Assembly (NCBI RefSeq): GCF_016862175.1
Contig: NZ_BOML01000030.1
Location: 1 to 64,000 of the forward strand
Origin: Paractinoplanes durhamensis
GTDB taxonomy: Bacteria > Actinomycetota > Actinomycetes > Mycobacteriales > Micromonosporaceae
Direction of reading: 5' to 3'
DNA length: 64,000 bases
The position numbers and the translations under genes are program-made. Below are positions 16,032-24,725 of this stretch, piece by piece. Under the pieces are notes generated by a model. The model was not told the DNA's origin. It made no database searches and saw nothing but the letters and a program-made list of their open reading frames with translations. The first letter of the stretch is position 1. Every line of letters starts with the position of its first letter.

Positions 16032-16904
16032 TCAGCCTTTGAGGCTACCGCTGGTCAGGCCGGCCATGATGTTCCGCTGGAAGATCAAGAAGATGACCAC
16101 CGTGGGGATGGCGGCGATGACCGAAGCGGCGACGACCACGTTCATCGGGGTGCCGCCGGAAAACGCGTAGATGCCGACGCTCAGCGTCCTCGTCTCCGGG
16201 GACGGCATCACCAGCTTCGGCCAGAGGAAGTCCTTCCAGACGTACGTGACCGCGAAGATCGAGACCACCCCGAGGATCGGCCGCGACATCGGCAGGATGA
16301 TCGACCACAGCGTGCGCAGCGGCGACGCGCCGTCCACCATCGCCGCCGCGATCAGATCCTCCGGGATCGAGTCGAAGAAGCGCTTCAGCAGGAAGATGTT
16401 GAACGCGTTGGCGACCAGCGGCAGCCAGATCGCGAACGGCGAGTCGAGCAGGCTGACGTGCACGAACGGCAGGTCGATCGCGGTCACGTACTGCGGGACG
16501 ATCAGCACCATCGCCGGGATCATCAGCGTCGCCAGCATCAGGCCGAGGACCACGTTGCCGAAGATCGGGCGGAGCTTCGACAACGCGTACGCCGCGGCGG
16601 TGTCGAAGACCAGCTGGAAGAAGACCGCGCCGATCGCGTAGTAGAACGTGTTGAACATCAGCTTGGCCAGGTTGAGATTGGTCCACGCGTCGGTGTAGTT
16701 CCGCGTCTGCGGATCCTTCGGAAACAGCGTCGGCGGGGTCTGCGCGATCTCCTGCCCGCTCTTGAGCGCGCCGGTGACCATCCAGTAGAGCGGCCCGATG
16801 AAGATCAGCGTGAAGATGAGGAGGACCGCGACGACGATCGCCCAATAGAGGTACCGGCCCCGGCCGCGGCCGATCTGCGCCTGCGAGATGAGAGTTCGGG
16901 ACAT
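16032..16904 (-). CDS. Sugar ABC transporter permease, MalG-like
   Basis: 290 residues with six predicted membrane helices. The EAA loop EDLIAAAMVDGASPLRTLW, where the ATPase docks, is near residues 180-200. The N-terminal GPLYWMVTGALKS and the C-terminal residues are typical of carbohydrate-uptake family 1 permeases. It is the third gene of the SBP-MalF-MalG-GH13-GH87 order and starts 4 bp after the MalF-like gene. No ATPase gene is present, so a shared MsiK-type ATPase must serve it. Confidence 0.92.
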   Translation of the reverse strand: MSRTLISQAQIGRGRGRYLYWAIVVAVLLIFTLIFIGPLYWMVTGALKSGQEIAQTPPTLFPKDPQTRNYTDAWTNLNLAKLMFNTFYYAIGAVFFQLVFDTAAAYALSKLRPIFGNVVLGLMLATLMIPAMVLIVPQYVTAIDLPFVHVSLLDSPFAIWLPLVANAFNIFLLKRFFDSIPEDLIAAAMVDGASPLRTLWSIILPMSRPILGVVSIFAVTYVWKDFLWPKLVMPSPETRTLSVGIYAFSGGTPMNVVVAASVIAAIPTVVIFLIFQRNIMAGLTSGSLKG

Positions 16905-16908
16905 CGTC

Positions 16909-17859
16909 TCAGTCCTGTTTCGTGGTCAGCCGCACGTAGACGGCGGAGAAGGCGGCGAGGACCAGCAGCATGATCACGCCCAGCGCGGCGGCGCCGTTCA
17001 GATCGTTCTGGAAGAAGCCGTGCTGGTAGATCAGGTAGGCCACGGTGGTCGCCGAGTCCTGGGTGCCGGCGCCGTTGGCGAGGATCAGCGGCTCGATGAA
17101 GACCTGCATGGTGGCGACGATCTGCAGCATCGCCAGCAGCGCGAGGATCAGCCGGGTCTGCGGGATCGTCACGTTCCAGATCCGCCGCAGCAGGCCCGCG
17201 CCGTCCAGCTCGGCCGCCTCGTACAGCTCGCCCGGGATGTTCTGCAAGGCGGCCAGGTAGACCAGGACCGCGCTGCCCATGTTCATCCAGGTCGAGGCGA
17301 GCACCATGGCCGGCATCGTCATCCCCGGCGACTGCATCCACTCCGACGTCGGCAGATGCAGGAACTTGAGGATCGCGTTGAACAGCCCGGCGTCACTCGG
17401 GTCGTACGCGTAGTACTTGAAAAGGAAGAGGGCCGAGGCCGGCGGCAGGATGACCGGCAGGTAGACCAGGATCCGCAGGTAACCCTTGGCGTGCCGCAGC
17501 TCGTTGAGCAGGATCGCCACCACGAACGGCAGAACGTAGCCGAACACCAGCGCGAGGACGGTGAAGTACGCGGTGTTCTTCCAGGCCGTCCAGAAGCTCG
17601 GGTCCTGGACGATCCGCACGTAGTTGTCGAAGCCCACCCAGCTGGTCACGCCGCGCTTCGTGTGCTGGAAGCTCATCACGATGCCGCGGATCATCGGGAA
17701 CCAGGAGAACAGGGCGAAGCAGAAGATCGCCCCGATCAGGAACGCGTAGCCGGTGAGGTTGTCCCGCATCTTGCGGCCGCGTCGTGTCCGCGTCGCCTTG
17801 CCGTACGCACCGCTGAGCGGCTTCCGGCTCGTCTCCGGCACGCTGGTCATCGTCGCCAA
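16909..17859 (-). CDS. Sugar ABC transporter permease, MalF-like
   Basis: 316 residues with six predicted helices and the EAA loop GELYEAAELDGAGLLRRIW. The N-terminal basic stretch (TRTRRGRKMRDN) precedes the first helix. It forms the pore with the MalG-like protein encoded downstream. It follows the binding-protein gene by 57 bp, which is the usual arrangement of MalEFG-type operons. Confidence 0.92.
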   Translation of the reverse strand: MATMTSVPETSRKPLSGAYGKATRTRRGRKMRDNLTGYAFLIGAIFCFALFSWFPMIRGIVMSFQHTKRGVTSWVGFDNYVRIVQDPSFWTAWKNTAYFTVLALVFGYVLPFVVAILLNELRHAKGYLRILVYLPVILPPASALFLFKYYAYDPSDAGLFNAILKFLHLPTSEWMQSPGMTMPAMVLASTWMNMGSAVLVYLAALQNIPGELYEAAELDGAGLLRRIWNVTIPQTRLILALLAMLQIVATMQVFIEPLILANGAGTQDSATTVAYLIYQHGFFQNDLNGAAALGVIMLLVLAAFSAVYVRLTTKQD

Positions 17860-17916
17860 CGAAAACTCCTGCTTTCCCAGGGGTGCGGGGGCTTGCGAGC
17901 CCCCGCACCCGTCCGG

Positions 17917-19299
17917 TTACTTGTTCGAGGCCAGGAGCTGGTTGGTCTTGGTCTCGGCCGTCTTGAGCAACTCGTCGATGTTGGCGTTGGGGTTGGTCAG
18001 CACCCCGGACATCGCGCTGTCGAGCACCGCGTAGATGGCCTGCGCGTTGGCCGGCTCACCCTTGATCGGGACCGGGGTCGCCTCGAAGAGCGCGAAGTTC
18101 TCGGTCGGCAGGTTCTGGTTGGCCTTGCGCAGGTCGACCTCCTGCTTCTGGGCGTCGCTGCCGTTCGCGAACAGCAGCGGCTGGGGCAGGCCGACCGGCT
18201 GGTTCTGCGGCTTGGCCCGGGCGTAGTCGAACTGGCCCTTGCCCGGGGTCAGCTTCTCGAACGCGATCCACTTCAGACCGGCCTTGACCTGCTCCGGGGT
18301 GAGGTCCTTGCGGAAGAAGTAGCCCTCGCCGCCGCCGAGCGTGCCCTTGGCCGCGCCGTCCTGGCCGGGCAGCGGCGCCATCGCCCACTCGTCGTACTTG
18401 CCCTGGAAGGTCTGCACGATCGCGGTGGTGGCGTCGGGCGCGCCGACGAACATGCCGACCTTGCCGCCGGCCGCATTGGTCAGCAGGTCGCCCCACTGCA
18501 GCAGCTGGCGGCTGCCCATGCTGTTGTCGCCGTACCGCATGTCCTTGAGGTTCTGCAGGACCTGCTTGCCCTGGGCGTTGTTGAAGTCGGCCTTCTTGTT
18601 GTCGGCCGAGAGGATCTGACCGCCCTGCGAGTAGAGCTCGGCGGTGAAGTGCCAGCCGCCGGTGTTGCCCGCGCTGTACTCCGAGTAGCCGGCGACGCCG
18701 CCGCCGAGCGCCGAGATCTTCTTGGCCGCGGCGCGGACGTCGGCCCACGTCTTGGGCGGGTTGGCGACGTCAAGGCCGGCCTTGGTGAAGAGCGTCTTGT
18801 TGTAGAGCAGGCCCATCGAGTAGTTCTTGGTGGGGACGGCGTACACCTTGTTGTCGTCGGTGAAGACCGCCTTGAGCGCCGGGTCGACGCTGTCCCAGGT
18901 CGGGATGGTGTCCTTGCTGACGTACTGGCTGATGTCCATCGCCTGGCCGGAGTCGAGCACCTGCTGCAGGTCGGTCATGTAGCCGTAGAAGACGTCGGTC
19001 ATCGTGCCGCCGGTGAGCCGGGCGGTGAAGTCCGGCGGGTTGTCGCACTGCTGGCCGACGCTGACGCTCTTGATCGTGACGTCCGGGTTTTCCTTCTCGA
19101 ACGCCGCGACGTCGTCGTTCCAGTTCTTCAACAGGTCTTTCTGAGAGCCGTCCGGCTGGCAGTCGACGGTGATGACGGTCTTGCCACCGGCGCTCTTGGA
19201 GGTGTCGTCGTCGCTCTTGGTGGAGCAGGCGGTGAGGCTGAATCCCAGGCCGGCCACGAGCGCTAGCGCCGCAACCTTCCGGTACTGCGGTACGGACAT
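17917..19299 (-). CDS. Sugar-binding lipoprotein (extracellular SBP family 1)
   Basis: 460 residues. The signal peptide ends in the lipobox LTAC, so the mature protein is anchored by a lipidated cysteine. The body is a family 1 solute-binding protein (for example FTDDNKVYAVPTKNYSMGLLYNK and TPEQVKAGLKWIAFEKL). It most likely binds alpha-gluco-oligosaccharides released by the GH87 enzyme. The ATG at 19299 is chosen because GAAGGG lies 9 bases upstream; an in-frame TTG three codons earlier abuts that ribosome site. It is the first gene of the transport/hydrolase operon. Confidence 0.92.
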   Translation of the reverse strand: MSVPQYRKVAALALVAGLGFSLTACSTKSDDDTSKSAGGKTVITVDCQPDGSQKDLLKNWNDDVAAFEKENPDVTIKSVSVGQQCDNPPDFTARLTGGTMTDVFYGYMTDLQQVLDSGQAMDISQYVSKDTIPTWDSVDPALKAVFTDDNKVYAVPTKNYSMGLLYNKTLFTKAGLDVANPPKTWADVRAAAKKISALGGGVAGYSEYSAGNTGGWHFTAELYSQGGQILSADNKKADFNNAQGKQVLQNLKDMRYGDNSMGSRQLLQWGDLLTNAAGGKVGMFVGAPDATTAIVQTFQGKYDEWAMAPLPGQDGAAKGTLGGGEGYFFRKDLTPEQVKAGLKWIAFEKLTPGKGQFDYARAKPQNQPVGLPQPLLFANGSDAQKQEVDLRKANQNLPTENFALFEATPVPIKGEPANAQAIYAVLDSAMSGVLTNPNANIDELLKTAETKTNQLLASNK

Positions 19300-19422
19300 C
19301 TTGTCCAACCCTTCTTATGTCTGGCCCCGATGAGCTGCGCATTCGGCACTGACGGCATTCGTTGTGACCTGGGTCTCGCCGTCGCGTTTCGTGGAGGTGA
19401 CGATACAAAGTCAAACGGTTAC

Positions 19423-19443
19423 CCGCAAGAAGGCGACTACAAG
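19423..19443 (-). promoter_or_regulatory. Weak CTTGnnG direct repeat upstream of the binding-protein gene
   Basis: On the minus strand CTTGTAG (19443-19437) and CTTGCGG (19429-19423) lie 14 bp apart, 124 bp or more upstream of the binding-protein ATG. They differ by one base each from the CTTGCAG copies upstream of the regulator gene and may be regulator half-sites. Confidence 0.35.
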
Positions 19444-19476
19444 AAGAAAAAACGCGACTTGACCCGGGCGACAAAA

Positions 19477-19499
19477 AGGGCGGGCCATCGGCCCGCCCT
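19477..19499 (-). terminator. Rho-independent terminator of the LacI gene
   Basis: AGGGCGGGCC and its complement pair over 10 bp with a 3-base loop. On the minus strand a TTTTTGT run follows at once. It lies 20 bp after the regulator gene, so regulator and transport genes are likely separate transcripts. Confidence 0.8.
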
Positions 19500-19519
19500 C
19501 TGTTAGGAGTATTACCTGG

Positions 19520-20509
19520 TCAGCTCGGTGCCGGCCCGGTCGAACCCCGCACCACCAGCTCCGGCTCGAAAAGCAGCTCGTCCGGCTGCACACCACTGCC
19601 CTCGATCTGGTTGACCAGCAGATCGACGGCCGCCTGTCCCATCATCTCGATCGGCTGCCGCACCGTCGTCAACGGCGGATCGGTGCACGTCATCAGCGCC
19701 GAGTCGTCGAAACCGACGATCGAGACGTCGCGCGGCACGTCCAGGCCGAGCCGCCGGGCCGCCCGGATCGAGCCGAGCGCGAGCACGTCGCTGGCGCAGA
19801 TCATGCCGGTCACACCGCGCTCGATCAGCCGGCCCGCGGCGAGCCGGGCGCTCTCCATCGAGAAGCTCGTCCGCTCGACGAACCAGTCGTTGCCCGCGAT
19901 CTTCTCGACGGCGGCCAGCTTGCGGCGCGACGGCACGTGGTCCTCCGGACCCATCACCATCCCGATCCGTTGATGGCCAAGGGATTTCAGGTGCCCGTAC
20001 GCCTGCTCGACGGCGACCGCGTCGTCCGTCGAGATGTGCGGGAAGCCCAGGCCGTCGACGCCGGCGTTGACCATCACGACCGGCATCCGGCGGTCGGTCA
20101 GCGCCCGGTAGTGGCTGTGCTCGGCGTCGGCCAGCGCGTAGGACCCACCGGCGAAGACGACGCCGGAGACCTGGTGGTCGAGCATCATCTCGATGTAGTC
20201 GCGCTCGGGGACGCCGCCGATCGTGCGGGCGGCCAGCAGCGGGGTGAAGCCGCGCTGCGCGAGCGACGCGGTCACCACCTCGGCCAGCGCCGGGAAGATC
20301 GGGTTCTGCAACTCGGGGAGCACCAGGCCGACCAGCCGGCCGCGCTCACCCCGCAACTTGGTGGGTCGCTCATATCCGAGGACATCGAGCGCGGTCAGCA
20401 CCGACGCGCGGGTCGCCTCGGAGACGCCGCTGCGTCCGTTGAGCACCCGGCTGACGGTCGCCTCGCTGACGCCCGCCTTCTTCGCCACCTCGGCAAGACG
20501 TTTGGTCAC
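19520..20509 (-). CDS. LacI-family transcriptional regulator of the alpha-glucan locus
   Basis: 329 residues. The N-terminal LacI helix-turn-helix is complete (LAEVAKKAGVSEATVSRVLN, then the hinge region), followed by a periplasmic-binding-like ligand domain (LVGLVLPELQNPIFPALAE, DVSIVGFDDS). It belongs to the MalR/AglR type by context. It is probably a repressor released by a maltodextrin-like or nigero-oligosaccharide ligand. Three CTTGCAG-like sites in its own upstream region suggest autoregulation. Confidence 0.9.
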   Translation of the reverse strand: MTKRLAEVAKKAGVSEATVSRVLNGRSGVSEATRASVLTALDVLGYERPTKLRGERGRLVGLVLPELQNPIFPALAEVVTASLAQRGFTPLLAARTIGGVPERDYIEMMLDHQVSGVVFAGGSYALADAEHSHYRALTDRRMPVVMVNAGVDGLGFPHISTDDAVAVEQAYGHLKSLGHQRIGMVMGPEDHVPSRRKLAAVEKIAGNDWFVERTSFSMESARLAAGRLIERGVTGMICASDVLALGSIRAARRLGLDVPRDVSIVGFDDSALMTCTDPPLTTVRQPIEMMGQAAVDLLVNQIEGSGVQPDELLFEPELVVRGSTGPAPS

Positions 20510-20531
20510 GGCGGAATCCTACGTCAGTAGT

Positions 20532-20589
20532 TTGCAAAATCCGAACTCAGTCTTGCAGTTTCCTCGGATCGCGCCGGTTGTACTTGCAG
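20532..20589. promoter_or_regulatory. Three phased CTTGCAG-like sites upstream of the LacI gene
   Basis: TTGCAAA (20532-20538), CTTGCAG (20552-20558) and CTTGCAG (20583-20589) recur at about 20 and 31 bp, that is two and three helical turns, in the divergent region between the regulator and the YchJ gene. CTTGCAG-type direct repeats are, from memory, the reported sites of MalR/Reg1 at Streptomyces maltose and amylase promoters. Confidence 0.6.
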
Positions 20590-20647
20590 ACATTCGTCAA
20601 ACCGGGTTTCGTGACTCCGACCGTGAGCTGCTGCGAGAATCGACGGC

Positions 20648-21067
20648 ATGGCGCAACGAACGAAGGTGGCCACCCGCTGCCCCTGCGGGCACGAAGGCAT
20701 GGCGTACGACGAGTGCTGCGCCCCGGCGCACAAGGGGAACGCACCCGCCACCGCCGAGGCGCTGATGCGGTCGCGGTATTCCGCGTTCGCGCTCGACAAC
20801 GACGCGTACGTGCTGCGCTCCTGGCACCCGGACACCCGGCCGGCCTTCATCGAGCCCGACCCGCACCTGCGCTGGGTGGGCCTCGACATCCTGGAGGCCA
20901 CCGGCGGCAGCCTGTTCGAGGCCGAGGGCGTCGTCGAGTTCCGGGCCCACTACCGCGACCACGGCAAGCACGGCGAGATGGTCGAGCGCAGCCGGTTCGT
21001 GCGGCACAACGGTCAGTGGGTGTACTGGGGTCCGATCCTTACCAACGGGTCTCTCGCCAACGTCTGA
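20648..21067 (+). CDS. YchJ/UPF0225 family SEC-C protein
   Basis: 139 residues. The N-terminal CPCG...YDECCAP is an SEC-C zinc-binding motif, and the body (MRSRYSAFALDNDAYVLRSWHPDTRP) matches the YchJ NTF2-like fold. Its biochemical role is unknown in the family. It is divergent from the LacI gene. Confidence 0.85.
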   Translation: MAQRTKVATRCPCGHEGMAYDECCAPAHKGNAPATAEALMRSRYSAFALDNDAYVLRSWHPDTRPAFIEPDPHLRWVGLDILEATGGSLFEAEGVVEFRAHYRDHGKHGEMVERSRFVRHNGQWVYWGPILTNGSLANV

Positions 21068-21088
21068 GCGGTGTGATCTGCTTCGGGT

Positions 21089-21943
21089 ATGGCCAGCAAC
21101 GAAAGACCGATGGAGGCCGGCATCGTCCGGGACTTCAAGGTCAATCTCTCGTACGGGAAATACCTGCACCTGGACGAGATCCTCGACGCCCAGCACCCGG
21201 TGAGCGTGCCCGAGCACCACGACGAGCTGCTGTTCATCCTGCAGCACCAGACCTCCGAGCTGTGGCTCAAGCTGGTGCTGCACGAGCTGCGCGCGGTGCA
21301 GGCCAAGCTCGCCGCCGATGAGCTGCGCCCGGCACTGAAGGGGCTGGCCCGGGTCAAACACATCCAGCGGACGCTGACCGAGCAGTGGTCGGTGCTGGCC
21401 ACCCTGACACCGAGCGAGTATGCGGAGTTCCGCAGCTTCCTCGGCACGTCGAGCGGCTTCCAGTCGTACCAGTACCGGGCGGTCGAGTTCATGCTCGGCA
21501 ACAAGGACCGCCGGATGCTGTCGATCTTCGACGACGACCCGGCCGCGCACGCGCTGCTGACCGAGGCACTCGAGGCACCGAGCGTCTACGACGAGTTCCT
21601 GCGGTACCTGTCCCGGCACGCCTACGACGTGCCGGTCGAGCTGCTGCAGCGCGACGTCACGCTCCCCTACCAATTCAACGAGGATCTGGTGCCGGTCTTC
21701 GTCGAGGTCTACTCCGACCCGGAGAAGCACTGGGGCGCCTACGAGGCGTGCGAGGAACTCGTCGACCTGGAGGAGAACTTCCAGCTCTGGCGGTTCCGGC
21801 ACCTCAAGACCGTGGAGCGGACCATCGGGTTCAAGCGCGGCAGCGGCGGGTCCAGCGGGGTCGACTTCCTCAAGGCCGCCCTCGACCTGACGTTCTTCCC
21901 CGAGCTGTACGCCGTCCGCACCGAGATCGGAGCGCCCCGTTGA
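21089..21943 (+). CDS. kynA: Tryptophan 2,3-dioxygenase
   Basis: 284 residues, heme enzyme that opens the indole ring of L-tryptophan to N-formylkynurenine. Family hallmarks are visible: YLHLDEIL, HHDELLFILQHQTSELW with the active-site histidine, SSGFQSYQYR, the heme-ligand histidine in WRFRHLKTVER and the substrate loop GSGGSSGVDFL. It begins 21 bp after the YchJ gene and overlaps kynU by 4 bp. First step of the kynurenine pathway. Confidence 0.95.
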   Translation: MASNERPMEAGIVRDFKVNLSYGKYLHLDEILDAQHPVSVPEHHDELLFILQHQTSELWLKLVLHELRAVQAKLAADELRPALKGLARVKHIQRTLTEQWSVLATLTPSEYAEFRSFLGTSSGFQSYQYRAVEFMLGNKDRRMLSIFDDDPAAHALLTEALEAPSVYDEFLRYLSRHAYDVPVELLQRDVTLPYQFNEDLVPVFVEVYSDPEKHWGAYEACEELVDLEENFQLWRFRHLKTVERTIGFKRGSGGSSGVDFLKAALDLTFFPELYAVRTEIGAPR

Positions 21944-23160
21944 CCGACCTGATCGCCCGGGCGGAAGCGCTCGACTCGGCCGACCCCCTTGCGGAATACC
22001 GGTCGCAGTTCCTGGCGCCGGACGACTTCGACGTCGTGTCCTACCTGGACGGCAACTCGCTGGGCCGGCCGCTGATCGCCACCGCCGCGCTGATGGAGGA
22101 GTTCATCCGGGAGCAGTGGGCGGGCCGGCTCATCCGCGGCTGGACGGACAGTTGGATGGAGTGGCCGATCCGCCTCGGTGACCGACTCGGATCAGTGGCC
22201 CTGGGCGCCGCTGCCGACCAGGTCGTGATCGGCGACTCGACGACGGTTCTTCTGTACAAACTGGCGCGAGCGGCGGTGGACTCTTCACCTTCGCGCAAAC
22301 GGGTCATTCTGGACACCGACAACTTCCCCACCGACCGGTACGTCCTGGAGGGCATCGCCGCCGAAAAGGGCCTCGAACTCGTCTGGATCGCGACCGACCC
22401 GGCCGCCGGCATCCAGCCCGATCAGGTCGCCGCGGTGGTGGACGAGCGCACCGCCCTCGTCCTGTTCAGCCACGTCGCCTACCGCTCCGGGTGGCTCGCC
22501 GACGTCGCCGAGATCAACCGGATCGCGCACGACGCCGGCGCCCTGAGCATGTGGGACCTCTGCCACTCGGCCGGCTCGGTGCCGATCCACCTGGACGCGT
22601 GGGGCGTCGACCTCGCCGTCGGCTGCACCTACAAGTACCTCAACGGCGGGCCGGGCGCGCCGGCCTTCGCGTACCTGAGGAAGGGTTTGCAGACAACTCT
22701 GCGCCAGCCGATCCAAGGCTGGATGGGGCACCGGGCGTCGTTCGAGATGGGTCCCGGCTACGAGCCGTCGGCCGGCAGCCGCGCCCTGCTCAGCGGCACC
22801 CCGCCGATCCTCGGCATGGTCCCGCTGCACGCCAACCTGGACATGCTCGCGGCGGCCGGCATCGAGGCGGTCCGGGCCAAGTCGCTGCTGCTCACCAGCT
22901 ACGTGCTCGACCTGGCCGACGAGTGGCTGGCGCCGTTCGGCGTCGAGGTGGCCGGCCCGCGCGACCCGGCCCGGCGCGGCGGCCACGTGACGCTGCGCAA
23001 GCCCGGCTTCGAGGCGCTGCTCGACCCGCTCTGGGACGCCGGGGTGATCCCCGACTACCGCCGGCCGGACGGCCTGCGGATCGGCCCGGCCCCGCTGAGC
23101 ACCGGCTTCGGCGAGGTCGCCCGCGGCCTGTCGACCCTGCGCGACCTCCTCGAGAAGTGA
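21940..23160 (+). CDS. kynU: Kynureninase
   Basis: 406 residues, PLP enzyme that cleaves kynurenine to anthranilate and alanine. The PLP lysine is in VGCTYKYLNGGPGAP. DFDVVSYLDGNSLGRP at the start and GWMGHRASFEM are family features. The start is a TTG at 21940 that overlaps the kynA stop (TTGA) with GGAG 8 bases upstream, indicating translational coupling. The stop overlaps the start of the amidohydrolase gene in the same way. Confidence 0.93.
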   Translation: MTDLIARAEALDSADPLAEYRSQFLAPDDFDVVSYLDGNSLGRPLIATAALMEEFIREQWAGRLIRGWTDSWMEWPIRLGDRLGSVALGAAADQVVIGDSTTVLLYKLARAAVDSSPSRKRVILDTDNFPTDRYVLEGIAAEKGLELVWIATDPAAGIQPDQVAAVVDERTALVLFSHVAYRSGWLADVAEINRIAHDAGALSMWDLCHSAGSVPIHLDAWGVDLAVGCTYKYLNGGPGAPAFAYLRKGLQTTLRQPIQGWMGHRASFEMGPGYEPSAGSRALLSGTPPILGMVPLHANLDMLAAAGIEAVRAKSLLLTSYVLDLADEWLAPFGVEVAGPRDPARRGGHVTLRKPGFEALLDPLWDAGVIPDYRRPDGLRIGPAPLSTGFGEVARGLSTLRDLLEK

Positions 23161-24143
23161 CCTCGTACGTCCAGGCCGCCACGCTCTGGTGGGACGGCCG
23201 GCTCCGCACCGGGGTGGCGCTGCGCCTCGACCCGGCGACCGGCACGGCCACCCCGGTCACCGAGGTCCCGGCGGCCGAGTCGATCCGCACGCTCCCCGGC
23301 ACCCTGCTGCCCGGCCTGGTCGACGCGCACGTGCACGCCGGCCTGGTCGACCTGGCCACGGTCCGGGCCGGCGGCATCGCCGGGGTGTGGGACCTGGGCG
23401 GCGTGCCGTCCTTCCTGGCCGGCCTCACCCAGCCCGGACTCCCCCGCCTTCGCTATGCCGGACCGTTTTTGATCGCCCCCGGCGGCTACCCGAGCGACCG
23501 CGCCTGGGCCACCCCCGGCAGCTGGCGGGAGATCGACTCGGCGGCCCAGGCGACCGAGGCCGTCGACGAGGCGGCCGCCATGGGCGCCACCCTGATCAAG
23601 GTGACCGCGCACACCGGCGGCCCGCAGCTGCGCCTGTTCACGATGACCGCGGTGGTCGACGCCGCGCACGACCGCGGCCTGCCGGTGGCGGTGCACGCCG
23701 AGGGCCCGGGCACGGTGGCGGCCGCCTACGAGGCCGGCGCCGACCTGCTCGCGCACACCCCGTGGACCGAGCCGCTCGACCGCGGCCTCCTCCGGGCGTG
23801 CGCCGAGCGGATGCGCTGGATCAGCACGCTCGACATCCACGGCTGGGGCACGCCGACCCCCGAGCTGGTCACGGCGGTCGGCAACCTGCGGCGCTTCCTG
23901 GAGTACGGCGGAAGCGTGCGCTACGGCACCGACCTGGGCAACGGTCCCCTGATCCCGGGGGTGAACCCGCGCGAGATCCGGGCCCTGCAGTCGGCCGGCC
24001 TGACCCCGAACGACATCCTGGCCGCGATGACCGGTCCCGACGTCACCTGGATCCCGGCCGGCCTCGACCTCGACCCGGCGCGCTTCGCCGACGTGCTGGC
24101 CACCGCCCGGGTCCTGGACGACACGGTCCGCCCGCGCCACTAA
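23157..24143 (+). CDS. Amidohydrolase, third gene of the kynurenine operon
   Basis: 328 residues of the metal-dependent amidohydrolase superfamily. Candidate metal ligands are the HxH of DAHVHAG near residue 60, histidines in KVTAHTGG, VAVHAEG and LAHTPW, and the aspartate of GTDLGNG. The start is a GTG that overlaps the kynU stop (GTGA), so all three genes are coupled. No kynurenine formamidase gene (kynB) is visible in the window, and the position of this gene makes formylkynurenine or a downstream amide a possible substrate. This is inference. It ends in a 4-bp overlap with the convergent HxlR gene. Confidence 0.82.
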   Translation: MTSYVQAATLWWDGRLRTGVALRLDPATGTATPVTEVPAAESIRTLPGTLLPGLVDAHVHAGLVDLATVRAGGIAGVWDLGGVPSFLAGLTQPGLPRLRYAGPFLIAPGGYPSDRAWATPGSWREIDSAAQATEAVDEAAAMGATLIKVTAHTGGPQLRLFTMTAVVDAAHDRGLPVAVHAEGPGTVAAAYEAGADLLAHTPWTEPLDRGLLRACAERMRWISTLDIHGWGTPTPELVTAVGNLRRFLEYGGSVRYGTDLGNGPLIPGVNPREIRALQSAGLTPNDILAAMTGPDVTWIPAGLDLDPARFADVLATARVLDDTVRPRH

Positions 24144-24643
24144 CCCGCCTGCGCGACCGCCGCCTCGTAGGCCGCCTGCAGCTCGGCGAAGACCGACGGG
24201 GTCCCGGGCGGGCGCGGGATGCCGAGGTGCTGCTCGCGCAGCTCGTCCATGAACCGGGCCCACAGCTCGGGGCCGCCGCGCTCCAGCAGCTCGGCGCGGA
24301 CCGACAGCTCGTGACTGGCCGGCATGTGCCGCCGCCCCCACGAGCCGAGGGCGGCCATCACCGGCACCAGCTGCACGCCCGCCTCGGTCAGGCTGTAGCG
24401 GATCTTCTGCCGGTGGGTCGCGTCGTCGGCCCGCCACAGCAGCCCGTGGGCGACCAGCCGCTTCAGCCGGTCGGCCAGGATGTTGGAGGCGATCCCCTCC
24501 TGCGACCCGGTCAGCAGCTCACGGAAGTAGTGCCGGTCGCCGAACATCACGTCCCGCAGCACCACCAGCGACCAGCGGTCGCCCAGCACTTCGACCGCCA
24601 GGTTGATCGGGCACCCCGACCGATGCACCGGATTGTCAGTCAT
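24140..24643 (-). CDS. HxlR-family transcriptional regulator
   Basis: 167 residues. The HxlR winged helix is clear: GCPINLAVEVLGDRWSLVVLRD, then RELLTGSQEGIASNILADRLKRL and a YSLTEAG wing. A C-terminal extension of about 60 residues is of unknown role. The start at 24643 gives the family's usual N-terminus with a cysteine near residue 11, possibly redox sensing. Divergent from the S51 peptidase gene, which it may control. Confidence 0.88.
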   Translation of the reverse strand: MTDNPVHRSGCPINLAVEVLGDRWSLVVLRDVMFGDRHYFRELLTGSQEGIASNILADRLKRLVAHGLLWRADDATHRQKIRYSLTEAGVQLVPVMAALGSWGRRHMPASHELSVRAELLERGGPELWARFMDELREQHLGIPRPPGTPSVFAELQAAYEAAVAQAG

Positions 24644-24725
24644 CGGCACTGATGGTACTTCGCAACCGGTCGTGTTAATTTGCCTCGACCACTTTCGATC
24701 TGCAATCGGTTTCGACGGGGGCACC

